Shown piece after piece: positions 1-8,259 of a stretch of DNA of 27,339 nucleotides (within the stretch, counting starts at the first letter, position 1; every line of letters begins with the position of its first letter). The stretch comes from SIG607 sp045655165. Its GTDB lineage: Bacteria; Bacillota; Clostridia; Oscillospirales; Acutalibacteraceae. The position numbers and the translations under genes were made by a program. Where the stretch lies: assembly GCA_045655165.1 (NCBI GenBank), contig JAZOOT010000022.1, positions 1 through 27,339 on the forward strand. The letters are read 5' to 3'. Below the pieces are notes generated by a model that saw only the letters and a list, made by a program, of their open reading frames with translations, searched no databases and had not been told where the DNA came from.

Positions 1-1
1 T

Positions 2-193
2 CAAATGAATATTCCATATTCAATTGTTCTTACCAAAAGCGATAAACTTAATAAAACGGGATTTAACCAAAACCTTGCTAATATTAAAGAGCAACTGGGC
101 GAATTCGCCGATGGCGTAAACATTATCCCCTTTTCAGCACTAAATGGCAACGGCACAAAGGAAATTTTAAACCAAATAGAAGAACTAATATAA
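2..193 (+). CDS. engB: EngB/YsxC-type ribosome-biogenesis GTPase, 3' end only
   Basis: This is the C-terminal end of a TrmE-Era-EngA-EngB family GTPase. The frame is open to the left edge, so the start lies outside the window and about 63 residues are visible. The G4 guanine-specificity motif is present as LTKSDKL, and the G5-like segment reads IIPFSALNGNG, followed by the terminal helix ILNQIEELI. In EngB proteins this order (TKxDK, about 30 residues, then FS(S/A) and a short amphipathic helix at the C terminus) closes the protein, which fits here. EngB assists late assembly of the 50S subunit. The gene ends at a hairpin shared with the convergent lipoprotein gene. Another small GTPase of the same superfamily cannot be fully excluded because G1 to G3 are missing. 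Confidence 0.75.
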   Translation, partial: QMNIPYSIVLTKSDKLNKTGFNQNLANIKEQLGEFADGVNIIPFSALNGNGTKEILNQIEELI

Positions 194-223
194 AAAAGCA
201 GTGAACTTTAGTTCACTGCTTTT
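194..223. terminator. Bidirectional intrinsic terminator between engB and the lipoprotein gene
   Basis: A near-perfect hairpin has arms GCAGTGAAC (198-206) and GTTCACTGC (211-219) with a TTTA loop. It is flanked by an A run on the left and a T run on the right, so it can end transcripts from both convergent genes. Confidence 0.85.
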
Positions 224-226
224 AAT

Positions 227-817
227 TTAACCATCAAGTGACCATAAGTCGGTGTTGCAAATGGTTACGAACATTAAAATTCCGTCGCCGAAATAGAATG
301 TTAATTCTTTATTATCTTTTGTTAAAACAACCTTTTCACAGTTAGAGGGTGAAAATAGTGCGAAGAACAACTCTCTATCGGTTGCTTTATCTTCGGTGTA
401 TTTAAGTTTGCCCAAAGCGTTTATAACTTCGGTTTTGGTGGTGGTACCAACTGTGAAACCGAAAGCGGTATCAAACGCTGCAATAAAGGAAATACCCTGT
501 GTTTGCTTTCCTTTATTATAATAATAATGGTAAGCGCCGTAAACGTAATGGCGGCTTACAACGCCTTCAACAAGTGTAATTGCATTTTCGTGGTCGTGTT
601 CATGGTTGCCCTCACCCGTTGCGCTTTCGATATGCTGGAGTTTTGCATTTTCGATATCTTCGGTTTTGGTGCCAAGGCGGAACTGTGCGCCCTGAATTTC
701 GCCAACCGAGAGATAATATTCAATATCAACCCCGTCTTTATTCTTTATTCTTTCACCGCAACCTGCAAATGTGAAAACCAAAACAAGTACCAAAAGCAAA
801 GATAATAATTTTTTCAT
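227..817 (-). CDS. Putative lipoprotein of unknown function with His-rich segment
   Basis: This is a predicted membrane-anchored lipoprotein of 196 residues that I do not recognise. The N terminus MKKLLSLLLVLVLVFTFAGC is a type II signal peptide with lipobox FAGC, and the lipidated residue would be Cys20. The start at 817 has AGGAG (826-830) at proper spacing; a longer frame upstream lacks a signal and runs back into pncB. Residues 71-77 (NHEHDHE) form a histidine/acid cluster that could bind a metal. A second part, residues 108-196, looks like a compact alpha/beta fold rich in aromatic residues. The gene starts only 16 bases after the pncB stop, so it is probably co-transcribed with pncB. 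A link to nicotinate metabolism is inference from position only. Confidence 0.8.
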   Translation of the reverse strand: MKKLLSLLLVLVLVFTFAGCGERIKNKDGVDIEYYLSVGEIQGAQFRLGTKTEDIENAKLQHIESATGEGNHEHDHENAITLVEGVVSRHYVYGAYHYYYNKGKQTQGISFIAAFDTAFGFTVGTTTKTEVINALGKLKYTEDKATDRELFFALFSPSNCEKVVLTKDNKELTFYFGDGILMFVTICNTDLWSLDG

Positions 818-833
818 TGTTTTTTCTCCTTTA

Positions 834-2276
834 TTATTTGAATGAATGACTGTTAAGCAATTCGTTACGTTGGTACCAAAGTTTTTGAGATAAGTCAACG
901 TAATAAGTATGGGGTTTTTCAAAACGGGTTACTTCTTCCCACAGCAAGTCCACTTGTTCTTTACAGTATTTTTGAATATTGCTTACGCTGGGGCTTTCAT
1001 ACACCTGTTTACCCTTTTCAAAAATTTTAACCTGCAATTTTTTAGCCACAAAATTATCAACCAATTTGCGTTTCCAAGTATATTCGGGGTGGAAAATTTC
1101 GTAGGGTTTACTGTCGTCGATTTTTTCATCGTTTAAGGTTAAAACGTCGGCAATACATTTGCCTGTTTCTTTGTCGTACAAGCGCCACGGAATTTTAATG
1201 CCGGGAATGGTGATTTTTGCGGTATTTTCGCTAACCTTAATTTTGGGAATTACCTTGCCATCTTTTTCTATGGCAACAAGTTTATATACACCGCCAAACA
1301 CCGCTTCGCTTGAAGCAGTAATAAGTCGTTCGCCAACGCCGAAACTATCAACTTTAGCGCCTTGAATAAGCATATCCCTTATTAAATACTCATCAAGCGA
1401 GTTTGAAACAATAATCTTACAATCACTGTACCCTGCGTCATCAAGCATTTTACGGGCTTTTTTGGTGATATAAGTAATATCACCGCTATCAATACGAATA
1501 CCAACAGGACGGTAACCTTGTGGTTTTAAAACTTCATCGAACACCTTTATAGCGTTTGGAATACCTGATTTTAAAACATTGTAGGTGTCTACAAGCAAAA
1601 CTGTTTTGGTTGGGTATTTTTCAGCATACGCCTTAAACGCATCGTATTCACTGTCAAACAGTTGTACCCAACTGTGAGCCATTGTACCCGAAGCGGGAAC
1701 AGAAAAATCTTTAGCAGTTTTTACACAAGCAGTACCGCTGCAACCGCCAATAAGCGCGGCGCGAGCACCATAAATTGCCGCATCGTAACCGTGCGCACGG
1801 CGGGAACCAAATTCCATTACCGCCCTACCGTCTGCCGCGCGGACAATACGGTTTGCTTTTGTTGCAATAAGCGATTGATGGTTAATTGTTAAAAGCACCA
1901 TTGTTTCAACCATAAACGCTTGCATTATAGGACCTTTAACAGTTAAAATTGGCTCACGCGGGAAAATAGGAGTACCTTCAGGAACCGCCCAAACGTCGCA
2001 CTCAAATTTAAAATCACGCAAGAATTCTAAGAATTCCTCGCTAAATAAATTCAAGCCCTTTAAATATTCAACGTCATCATCTGAAAAATGAAGATTGTTA
2101 AAATATTCCATTAGTTGTTCAAGGCCTGCCATAATAGCGTAACCGCCCTCATCGGGAACACGGCGGAAGAACATATCAAAATACGCGATAGTGTTTTGCA
2201 TATCGCTACCCAAAATGCCGTTTGCCATGGTCATTTCATAAAGGTCCATTAGCATACTTAAATTTCTTTTATCCAT
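834..2276 (-). CDS. pncB: Nicotinate phosphoribosyltransferase
   Basis: This enzyme joins nicotinate to PRPP to give nicotinate mononucleotide, the Preiss-Handler salvage entry to NAD, usually with ATP hydrolysis. The protein is 480 residues, the length of the Firmicute-type family. Visible signatures are the N-terminal LMDLYEMTMANG, the FGSRRAHG block (residues 156-163), the GGCSGTACV stretch, and SGTMAHSW, in which His201 corresponds to the family's phosphorylated histidine. RIDSGDI and SFGVGERL, typical of the PRPP-binding barrel, follow. Start: ATG at 2276 with a modest GGGG element at 2284-2287. It has its own consensus promoter just downstream of the serA terminator and is followed at 16 bases by a lipoprotein gene. 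I saw no recognisable niacin-repressor operator near the promoter. Confidence 0.95.
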   Translation of the reverse strand: MDKRNLSMLMDLYEMTMANGILGSDMQNTIAYFDMFFRRVPDEGGYAIMAGLEQLMEYFNNLHFSDDDVEYLKGLNLFSEEFLEFLRDFKFECDVWAVPEGTPIFPREPILTVKGPIMQAFMVETMVLLTINHQSLIATKANRIVRAADGRAVMEFGSRRAHGYDAAIYGARAALIGGCSGTACVKTAKDFSVPASGTMAHSWVQLFDSEYDAFKAYAEKYPTKTVLLVDTYNVLKSGIPNAIKVFDEVLKPQGYRPVGIRIDSGDITYITKKARKMLDDAGYSDCKIIVSNSLDEYLIRDMLIQGAKVDSFGVGERLITASSEAVFGGVYKLVAIEKDGKVIPKIKVSENTAKITIPGIKIPWRLYDKETGKCIADVLTLNDEKIDDSKPYEIFHPEYTWKRKLVDNFVAKKLQVKIFEKGKQVYESPSVSNIQKYCKEQVDLLWEEVTRFEKPHTYYVDLSQKLWYQRNELLNSHSFK

Positions 2277-2306
2277 AATATATCCCCAAAAGAGTTATTT
2301 TATTTT

Positions 2307-2335
2307 ATAATACCCTAATTCTTTACCATTGTCAA
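2307..2335 (-). promoter_or_regulatory. Sigma-A type promoter of pncB
   Basis: Read on the minus strand: TTGACA (2330-2335), a 17-base spacer, then TATTAT (2307-2312). The pncB ATG lies about 30 bases downstream of the -10 element. Confidence 0.85.
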
Positions 2336-2341
2336 CAAACA

Positions 2342-2365
2342 AAAAGCAGGGTTAACCCTGCTTTT
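2342..2365 (-). terminator. Intrinsic terminator after serA
   Basis: Arms AAAAGCAGGG (2342-2351) and CCCTGCTTTT (2356-2365) pair perfectly around a TTAA loop. On the minus strand the stem is followed by TTTTTGTTTG. It starts immediately after the serA stop codon. Confidence 0.85.
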
Positions 2366-2366
2366 A

Positions 2367-3530
2367 TTATATTATTCTTACCCTAATAATACCGTCGGCT
2401 GCTTTTAAATGGTTTGCAATTGTTTCGGTATCGCAATCGTCAACGTCAAGCATTGTATAAGCAATATCACCCCTTGATTTATTCAAAAGGTTTTCAATAT
2501 TAACGTTATCTTTTGCAACAACTGTTGTAATTGTTGTAAGCATATTAGGAACATTCTTATGAATTATGCAAATACGGTATTTACCACTTTTTGGCATTGA
2601 AATATTGGGCATATTTACCGAATTGGTAATGTTACCGTTTTCAATGTAATCAACAAGTTGCTTTGCCGCCATTTCGGCACAGTTTTCTTCGGATTCGGGG
2701 GTAGAGGCGCCAAGGTGAGGTATGCAAATAACACCGTTTACGCCAATCATTTCATCGGTTGGGAAGTCAACAACATAAGAAGCAACTTTACCGCTTTCAA
2801 GCGCAACAATCATATCGGCACTGTTTACAAGTCCGTCACGCGCAAAGTTTAAAATGCGAACTCCGTCTTTCATTAAAGCAAATGCGTTTGCATCAATGGT
2901 GCCTTTTGTGTCTTTGGTTAGCGGAATATGCAAAGAAATATAATCGCAATTTTCGTAAATTTCTTTTAAATCGGTTGCCCTTTTAACATTGTGCGAAAGG
3001 TTCCAAGCACTTTGCAACGAAAGGTATGGGTCATAGCCGTAAACTTTCATACCCAAAGCATTAGCGGCATTGGCAACAAGAACACCTATTGCGCCAAGGC
3101 CAACAACACCTATTGCTTTACCGCGAATTTCGGGGCCTGCAAATGCGCTTTTGCCCTTTTCAACCATTTTACCAACCTGGTCGCCGTTGCCCTTTAAAGT
3201 TTTTGCCCATTCAATTGCGGGTAAAACCTTTCTTGAGCAAATTAACAAGCCCGCAATAACAAGTTCTTTTACTGCATTTGCATTTGCACCGGGAGTGTTA
3301 AACACGATAATACCTTCATCACTGCAACGTTCAATGGGAATATTGTTTGTTCCTGCACCTGCCCTTGCAATAGCCAAAAGTTCAGGGTTAAAAACTTCAT
3401 CGTGAAGTGCGGCAGAACGAACTATTGCGCCAACAGGAGCATTTACGTCATCGCCAACGGTATATTTTTCGGCAGAAAATTCTTTCATACCAATTTGAGA
3501 AATTTTATTATACGTCTTAATGTTATACAT
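2367..3530 (-). CDS. serA: D-3-phosphoglycerate dehydrogenase
   Basis: This NAD-dependent enzyme oxidises 3-phosphoglycerate to 3-phosphohydroxypyruvate, the first step of serine synthesis. The protein has 387 residues. A split catalytic domain surrounds a Rossmann domain with GVVGLGAIG near residues 141-149. Arg231 (NFARDG) and His272 (PHLGAS) are the expected catalytic positions. The C-terminal 70 residues (from about 318, YRICIIHKNVPNMLTTIT) form an ACT domain, so end-product control by serine is plausible. There is no extra ASB domain, so this is the short form common in Clostridia. The ATG overlaps the serC stop by one base (TAATG), with AGGAG inside the end of serC, which implies translational coupling. 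The usual catalytic Glu segment is divergent (VVDFPTDE). Confidence 0.94.
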   Translation of the reverse strand: MYNIKTYNKISQIGMKEFSAEKYTVGDDVNAPVGAIVRSAALHDEVFNPELLAIARAGAGTNNIPIERCSDEGIIVFNTPGANANAVKELVIAGLLICSRKVLPAIEWAKTLKGNGDQVGKMVEKGKSAFAGPEIRGKAIGVVGLGAIGVLVANAANALGMKVYGYDPYLSLQSAWNLSHNVKRATDLKEIYENCDYISLHIPLTKDTKGTIDANAFALMKDGVRILNFARDGLVNSADMIVALESGKVASYVVDFPTDEMIGVNGVICIPHLGASTPESEENCAEMAAKQLVDYIENGNITNSVNMPNISMPKSGKYRICIIHKNVPNMLTTITTVVAKDNVNIENLLNKSRGDIAYTMLDVDDCDTETIANHLKAADGIIRVRII

Positions 3531-4612
3531 TAGGAATTCTCCTCTTCAAATTTTTGCATAAATGCAACTAATTTTTGGACACCCTCAACAGGCATTGCGT
3601 TATAAATGGAAGCACGCATACCGCCAACCGAACGGTGACCTTTAATATTTACAAAACCTGCCGCTTTTGCTTCGGCAATAAATTTAGCATCAAGTTCATC
3701 ATTGCCTGTTACAAACGGAACATTCATTAAAGAACGGTCTTCTTTAACAACGGTGCCTTTAAAAAGTTTGCTGTTATCAAGGAAATTATAAAGAATTTCG
3801 GCTTTTTTAAGGTTAATTTTCTTCATTTCTTCAAGTCCGCCAAGTTCTTTTATCCACTTAAACACAAGACCAGCAATATAAATTGTGTAGCAAGGCGGTG
3901 TATTGAACATAGAACCGTTATCGGCGTGTGTTTTGTAATTAAGCATTGTGGGGGTAATATCCATTGCGTTGCCAATTAAATCATTTCTAATAATAACAAT
4001 GGTAACACCTGCAGGTGCAACGTTCTTTTGAGCGCCACCGTAAAGAACACCGAATTTTGTTACGTCAATGGGTTCAGAAAGAATACAGCTTGAAATATCG
4101 GCAACAAGCGGTACATCGCCGGTATCGGGTAAATTGTTCCACTTTGTACCGTAAATTGTATTATTCATACAAATATGAACGTAATCGGCGTCAGGGTCAA
4201 TCATATCCTTAGTTACATTAGGAATATAAGAGAAAACCTTATCTTCAGAAGAAGCAATTGCACGGGCATCACCATAACGTGCTGCTTCTTTATATGCCTT
4301 TTTAGCCCACTGGCCTGTAATAACGTAATCGGCTTTTTTATTTTTGTTCATAAGGTTAAAGGGTACCATTGCAAACTGGGTAGAAGCACCGCCCTGTAAG
4401 AACAAAACAGTATAATTATCGGGAATATTCATTATTTGACGAAGATTTGCTTCGGCTTCATCGATAATTGCCTGGTATTCTTTTGAACGGTGGGACATTT
4501 CCATTACCGACTGACCTGTTGTGCCGTATTCAAGCATTTCTGCTGCTGCAGTTTTTAAAACTTCTTCAGGTAACATAGAAGGACCTGCACTAAAATTATA
4601 AACTCTTGCCAT
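3530..4612 (-). CDS. serC: Phosphoserine aminotransferase
   Basis: This PLP enzyme converts 3-phosphohydroxypyruvate and glutamate to O-phosphoserine and 2-oxoglutarate, the second step of serine synthesis. It has 360 residues, the usual length. The start MARVYNFSAGPSMLP is the classic family N terminus and is preceded by GGAGG about eight bases upstream, so ATG at 4612 is chosen over an in-frame ATG ten codons earlier. The PLP lysine is Lys196 in YGGAQKNVAPAG, and HRSKEY and FLQGGASTQF are other family blocks. It is the first gene of a serC-serA operon. serB is not present here, so the phosphatase must be encoded elsewhere. The 5' leader carries a conspicuous dyad that could serve as an operator. 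Confidence 0.96.
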   Translation of the reverse strand: MARVYNFSAGPSMLPEEVLKTAAAEMLEYGTTGQSVMEMSHRSKEYQAIIDEAEANLRQIMNIPDNYTVLFLQGGASTQFAMVPFNLMNKNKKADYVITGQWAKKAYKEAARYGDARAIASSEDKVFSYIPNVTKDMIDPDADYVHICMNNTIYGTKWNNLPDTGDVPLVADISSCILSEPIDVTKFGVLYGGAQKNVAPAGVTIVIIRNDLIGNAMDITPTMLNYKTHADNGSMFNTPPCYTIYIAGLVFKWIKELGGLEEMKKINLKKAEILYNFLDNSKLFKGTVVKEDRSLMNVPFVTGNDELDAKFIAEAKAAGFVNIKGHRSVGGMRASIYNAMPVEGVQKLVAFMQKFEEENS

Positions 4613-4629
4613 AATAATTCCTCCAAAAC

Positions 4630-4656
4630 ATATATAGTACATACTATGCTATATAT
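4630..4656 (-). promoter_or_regulatory. Inverted repeat in the serC leader, possible operator
   Basis: Outer arms ATATATAG (4630-4637) and CTATATAT (4649-4656) enclose a second dyad, TAGTA (4635-4639) and TACTA (4642-4646). It lies between the predicted transcription start (about 4664) and the serC ribosome binding site. A repressor site is an inference; an RNA hairpin is the alternative. Confidence 0.4.
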
Positions 4657-4670
4657 TAAAATTTTTCATA

Positions 4671-4699
4671 ATTATATCACATAAAAGCCACTATGTCAA
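4671..4699 (-). promoter_or_regulatory. Consensus sigma-A promoter of serC-serA
   Basis: On the minus strand, TTGACA (4694-4699), a 17-base spacer and TATAAT (4671-4676) match the housekeeping consensus at all twelve positions. Confidence 0.92.
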
Positions 4700-4783
4700 C
4701 CAATATTGTGAAATTCATAACAACTTTTTGACATTTTTCTTCAAAATTTATTTAATGTTTGTTAATTTTTTAACATATAGTGT

Positions 4784-4817
4784 TAAAAAAACAGACAGGT
4801 ATTACCCTGCCTGTTTT
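4784..4817 (-). terminator. Intrinsic terminator of the str operon (after tuf)
   Basis: Arms at 4788-4799 and 4806-4817 form a 12-base-pair stem. On the minus strand the only mismatch becomes a G-U pair, whereas on the plus strand it would be A-C, which shows the direction. A run of Ts follows on the minus strand. Confidence 0.85.
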
Positions 4818-4833
4818 AAAATTCAGTTAAGAA

Positions 4834-6036
4834 TTAGCCGTTGATAGAGGTAACAACACCAGAACCAACAGTACGGCCACCTTCACGGATAGCGAAGCGG
4901 AGACCTTCTTCAATAGCGATAGGAGTAATGAGTTCAACGTCCATTTCTACGTTATCGCCAGGCATGCACATTTCGGTGCCTGCAGGAAGAGATACAACAC
5001 CGGTAACGTCAGTTGTTCTGAAATAGAACTGAGGACGGTAGTTGTTGAAGAAAGGAGTATGACGTCCACCCTCTTCTTTGGTAAGGATATAAACCTGACC
5101 ATGGAATTTGGTGTGGGGGTTGATAGAACCGGGTTTGCAAAGAACCTGACCGCGTTCTACTTCGTCACGAGCAACGCCACGGAGAAGAGCACCAACGTTA
5201 TCGCCAGCTTCACAGTAGTCAAGAGTTTTACGGAACATTTCCATAGAAGTAACAACTGTTTTCTTTCTTTCTTCGGTAAGACCGATGATTTCAACTTCAT
5301 CACCAGCATTTAACTGAACACGTTCAACACGGCCTGTTACAACGGTACCACGACCAGAAATGGTCATAACGTCTTCAATAGGCATAATGAAAGGAAGGTC
5401 AGCTTTACGTTCCGGAGTAGGAATGTAGCTGTCAACTGCTGCCATGAGTTCAGCGATAGGAGCATATTCAGGAGCAGCGGGGTCGTTAGAAGCAGATTCA
5501 AGTGCTTTAAGAGCAGAACCTTTAACAATAGGAGTATCATCGCCGGGGAACTCGTATTTATCAAGAGTTTCACGGATTTCCATTTCAACAAGTTCAAGAA
5601 GTTCAGCGTCATCAACTTGGTCAACTTTGTTCATGAAAACAACAATGTAAGGAACGCCTACCTGACGAGCAAGGAGAAGGTGTTCTTTTGTTTGAGCCAT
5701 AGGACCATCGGTAGAAGCGATAACAAGGATAGCGCCGTCCATCTGAGCAGCACCGGTAATCATGTTCTTAACGTAGTCGGCGTGGCCCGGGCAGTCAACG
5801 TGAGCATAGTGACGGTTGTCAGTTTCATACTCAACGTGTGCGGTATTGATTGTAATACCACGTTCTCTTTCTTCAGGAGCTTAATCGATGTTTGCATAAT
5901 CTTCAAAGCTTGCCTGTCCTTTCAAAGAAAGGTATTTGGTAATAGCAGCAGTAAGAGTTGTCTTACCATGGTCAACGTGACCGATAGTACCAATGTTTAC
6001 GTGCGGTTTGTTTCGTTCAAAATGAGCTTTTGCCAT
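4834..6036 (-). CDS. tuf: Elongation factor Tu, reading frame broken by an in-frame TAA at codon 52
   Basis: EF-Tu carries aminoacyl-tRNA to the ribosomal A site as a GTP complex. Reading from ATG at 6036 (AGGAGG at proper spacing) gives MAKAHFERNKPHVNIGTIG, the G1 motif GHVDHGKT (residues 18-25), then DYANID followed by TAA (5881-5883), and in the same frame APEERERGITI, DCPGH and NKVD through domains 2 and 3 to FAIREGGRTVGSGVV. The total is 400 codons, normal for the family. At the TAA, EF-Tu proteins have Lys (IDKAPEERERG), so one base substitution explains the break. As written, translation would stop after 51 residues, and an internal start at 5763 would lack G1 to G3. It is the last gene of rpsL-rpsG-fusA-tuf, with its own promoter as well. 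A sequence error is more likely than true loss in an otherwise intact gene. Confidence 0.9.
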
Positions 6037-6078
6037 TTGAATTTCCTCCTAAAAATAAATTGTTTTATTGCTAAGTTT

Positions 6079-6107
6079 ATTTTAACAAATCTGAACCCAA
6101 AATTCAA
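6079..6107 (-). promoter_or_regulatory. Probable separate promoter of tuf
   Basis: On the minus strand, TTGAAT (6102-6107), a 17-base spacer and TAAAAT (6079-6084) lie in the 88-base fusA-tuf gap, about 40 bases before the tuf start. It would allow extra EF-Tu expression beyond read-through from rpsL. Confidence 0.6.
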
Positions 6108-6124
6108 GATTTATTTTTACAAAA

Positions 6125-8206
6125 TTAATCCTTCTTTGCGCGTGCAGAAATAATCTTTTCCGATACGCTCTTCGGAACTGCTTTATATCCATCAGGTTCC
6201 ATTACATATTGGCCACGGCCCTGTGTTCTGGAACGAAGGTCGGTAGCGTAACCGAACATATCTGCAAGCGGAACATGAGCATTGATTTGCTTAATGTTTC
6301 CTCTGTCTTCAAAACCAAGAATTTCACCGCGGCGGCCGATTAAATCGCCCTGAACTGCGCCGAAATATTCTTCGGGAACGTTAACAGCAACCTTCATAAT
6401 GGGTTCAAGCAATACGGGGTCAGCTTTTCTGCAAGCTTCTTTGAATGCCATAGAACCGGCAATCTTAAATGCCATTTCAGAAGAGTCAACTTCGTGGTAA
6501 GAACCATCGTAAAGTGTAACTTTAACGTCAACAACAGGATAACTTGCCAATACACCGTTATTTAATGCGCCACGGATACCGGTATCAACAGCAGGGATAT
6601 ATTCCTTAGGAATAGAACCGCCGGTAACGGAGTTAATAAATTCATAACCTTTGCCCGATTCGTTGGGTTCAAGAATAATTTTAACGTGACCGTACTGACC
6701 GGAACCACCCGACTGACGTTTGTACTTGGTTTCGTGGTCAACTTTGGTGCGAATGGTTTCTTTGTAAGCAACCTGAGGAGCACCAACGTTTGCCTCAACC
6801 TTAAATTCACGAAGCAAACGGTCAACAATGATTTCAAGGTGAAGTTCACCCATACCGGCAATAATTGTTTGGCCTGTTTCTTCATCGGTGTAGCATTTGA
6901 ATGTTGGGTCTTCTTCTGCAAGTTTTGCAAGAGCAATACCCATTTTTTCCTGACCGGCTTTTGTTTTAGGTTCAACTGCAACACGAATAACCGGTTCCGG
7001 AAAATTCATTGATTCAAGAATTACTGGGTGTTTTTCATCGCAGAGTGTATCACCTGTTGTGGTGTTTTTAAGACCAACCGCAGCGGCAATGTCACCTGAA
7101 TAACAGGTTTCAAGGTCTTCTCTGTGGTTAGCATGCATCTGCAAGATACGGCCCATTCTTTCTTTACCGTCTTTAACAGAGTTATAAACGGTAGCACCTG
7201 AATCAACTTTACCCGAATATACACGGAAATAGCAAATTTTACCAACAAACGGGTCGGTAGCAACTTTAAATGCCAAAGCAGCAAACGGCTCGTCATCGGT
7301 GGAATGTCTAACTTCTTCCTCATCGGTATCGGGGTTTACGCCCTTAATAGCTTCAATGTCGGTAGGAGCAGGCATATAATCAATAATAGCGTCAAGCAAG
7401 GGCTGAACACCTTTGTTACGGTAAGATGTACCGCAGCAAACGGGAACCATGTTATTTTCAATGGTTGCCTTACGAATGATGGCTTTGATTTGTTCAATGG
7501 TGGGTTCTTCACCCTCGAAGTATTTTTCCATCAATTCATCGTCTTGTTCAACAACTGCTTCAATAAGGGCTGTACGGTATTTTTCAGCCAATTCCTTCAT
7601 ATCATCGGGAATAGGTTCAACCCTAACGTCTTTACCTAAGTCGTCATAATAAATTTCTGCTTCGTTGTTAACAAGGTCAACAATACCGCGGAATGTGTCT
7701 TCAGAACCAATAGGCAACTGAATGGGAACAGCATTACACTGCAAACGGTCTTTAACCATGTTTAAAACGTTGTAGAAGTCAGCACCCATGATGTCCATTT
7801 TATTAACGTAAATCATACGGGGTACTTTATATTCGTCAGCCTGACGCCAAACGGTTTCAGACTGCGGTTCAACACCACCCTTTGCGCACATTACGGTAAC
7901 AGAACCGTCAAGTACACGCAAAGAACGCTGAACTTCAACAGTGAAGTCAACGTGACCCGGGGTGTCGATAATATTGATACGATGGTCTTTCCAGAAACAA
8001 GTTGTAGCAGCAGAAGTGATAGTAATACCACGTTCTTGTTCTTGTTCCATCCAGTCCATGGTAGCACCACCATCATGGGTTTCACCCATTTTGTGATTCT
8101 TACCTGTGAAGAAAAGAATACGTTCGGGTGTGGTGGGTTTACCGGCATCGATGTGGGCCATAATACAAATATTTCTGGTCATTTCAAGAGAAAGTTTTCT
8201 TGCCAT
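6125..8206 (-). CDS. fusA: Elongation factor G, with two unusual prolines in the P-loop
   Basis: EF-G is the GTPase that drives tRNA-mRNA translocation and, with RRF, ribosome recycling. It has 693 residues, full length, with all five domains. Visible are the switch region EQERGITITSAATT, the G3 DTPGH, NKMD, the domain IV loop around SGGSGQYGHV, and the C-terminal GYATDLRSRTQGRG. The start at 8206 has AGGAGG at proper spacing. The G1 motif reads AHIDAGKPTTPERI where the family has AHIDAGKTTTTERI. Pro24 replaces the Thr that contacts magnesium and the phosphates, and Pro27 replaces another conserved Thr. Both are ACC to CCC changes (8135-8137 and 8126-8128). If real, GTP binding would be badly damaged; everything else in the protein looks normal, so a sequence error is suspected. 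Confidence 0.95.
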   Translation of the reverse strand: MARKLSLEMTRNICIMAHIDAGKPTTPERILFFTGKNHKMGETHDGGATMDWMEQEQERGITITSAATTCFWKDHRINIIDTPGHVDFTVEVQRSLRVLDGSVTVMCAKGGVEPQSETVWRQADEYKVPRMIYVNKMDIMGADFYNVLNMVKDRLQCNAVPIQLPIGSEDTFRGIVDLVNNEAEIYYDDLGKDVRVEPIPDDMKELAEKYRTALIEAVVEQDDELMEKYFEGEEPTIEQIKAIIRKATIENNMVPVCCGTSYRNKGVQPLLDAIIDYMPAPTDIEAIKGVNPDTDEEEVRHSTDDEPFAALAFKVATDPFVGKICYFRVYSGKVDSGATVYNSVKDGKERMGRILQMHANHREDLETCYSGDIAAAVGLKNTTTGDTLCDEKHPVILESMNFPEPVIRVAVEPKTKAGQEKMGIALAKLAEEDPTFKCYTDEETGQTIIAGMGELHLEIIVDRLLREFKVEANVGAPQVAYKETIRTKVDHETKYKRQSGGSGQYGHVKIILEPNESGKGYEFINSVTGGSIPKEYIPAVDTGIRGALNNGVLASYPVVDVKVTLYDGSYHEVDSSEMAFKIAGSMAFKEACRKADPVLLEPIMKVAVNVPEEYFGAVQGDLIGRRGEILGFEDRGNIKQINAHVPLADMFGYATDLRSRTQGRGQYVMEPDGYKAVPKSVSEKIISARAKKD

Positions 8207-8259
8207 AAATAACCTCCTGTAGTCTTATGCAGACTGCAATAAATATCGGTAGTATGAAA

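Noticed and set aside
818..922. N-terminal extension of the lipoprotein into pncB
   Set aside because: The signal peptide begins at 817 after a clear AGGAG, and the extension overlaps the pncB C terminus.
5617..6153. A 178-codon plus-strand open frame across the tuf start and TAA
   Set aside because: It is a shadow of tuf. The minus-strand reading matches EF-Tu on both sides of the stop.
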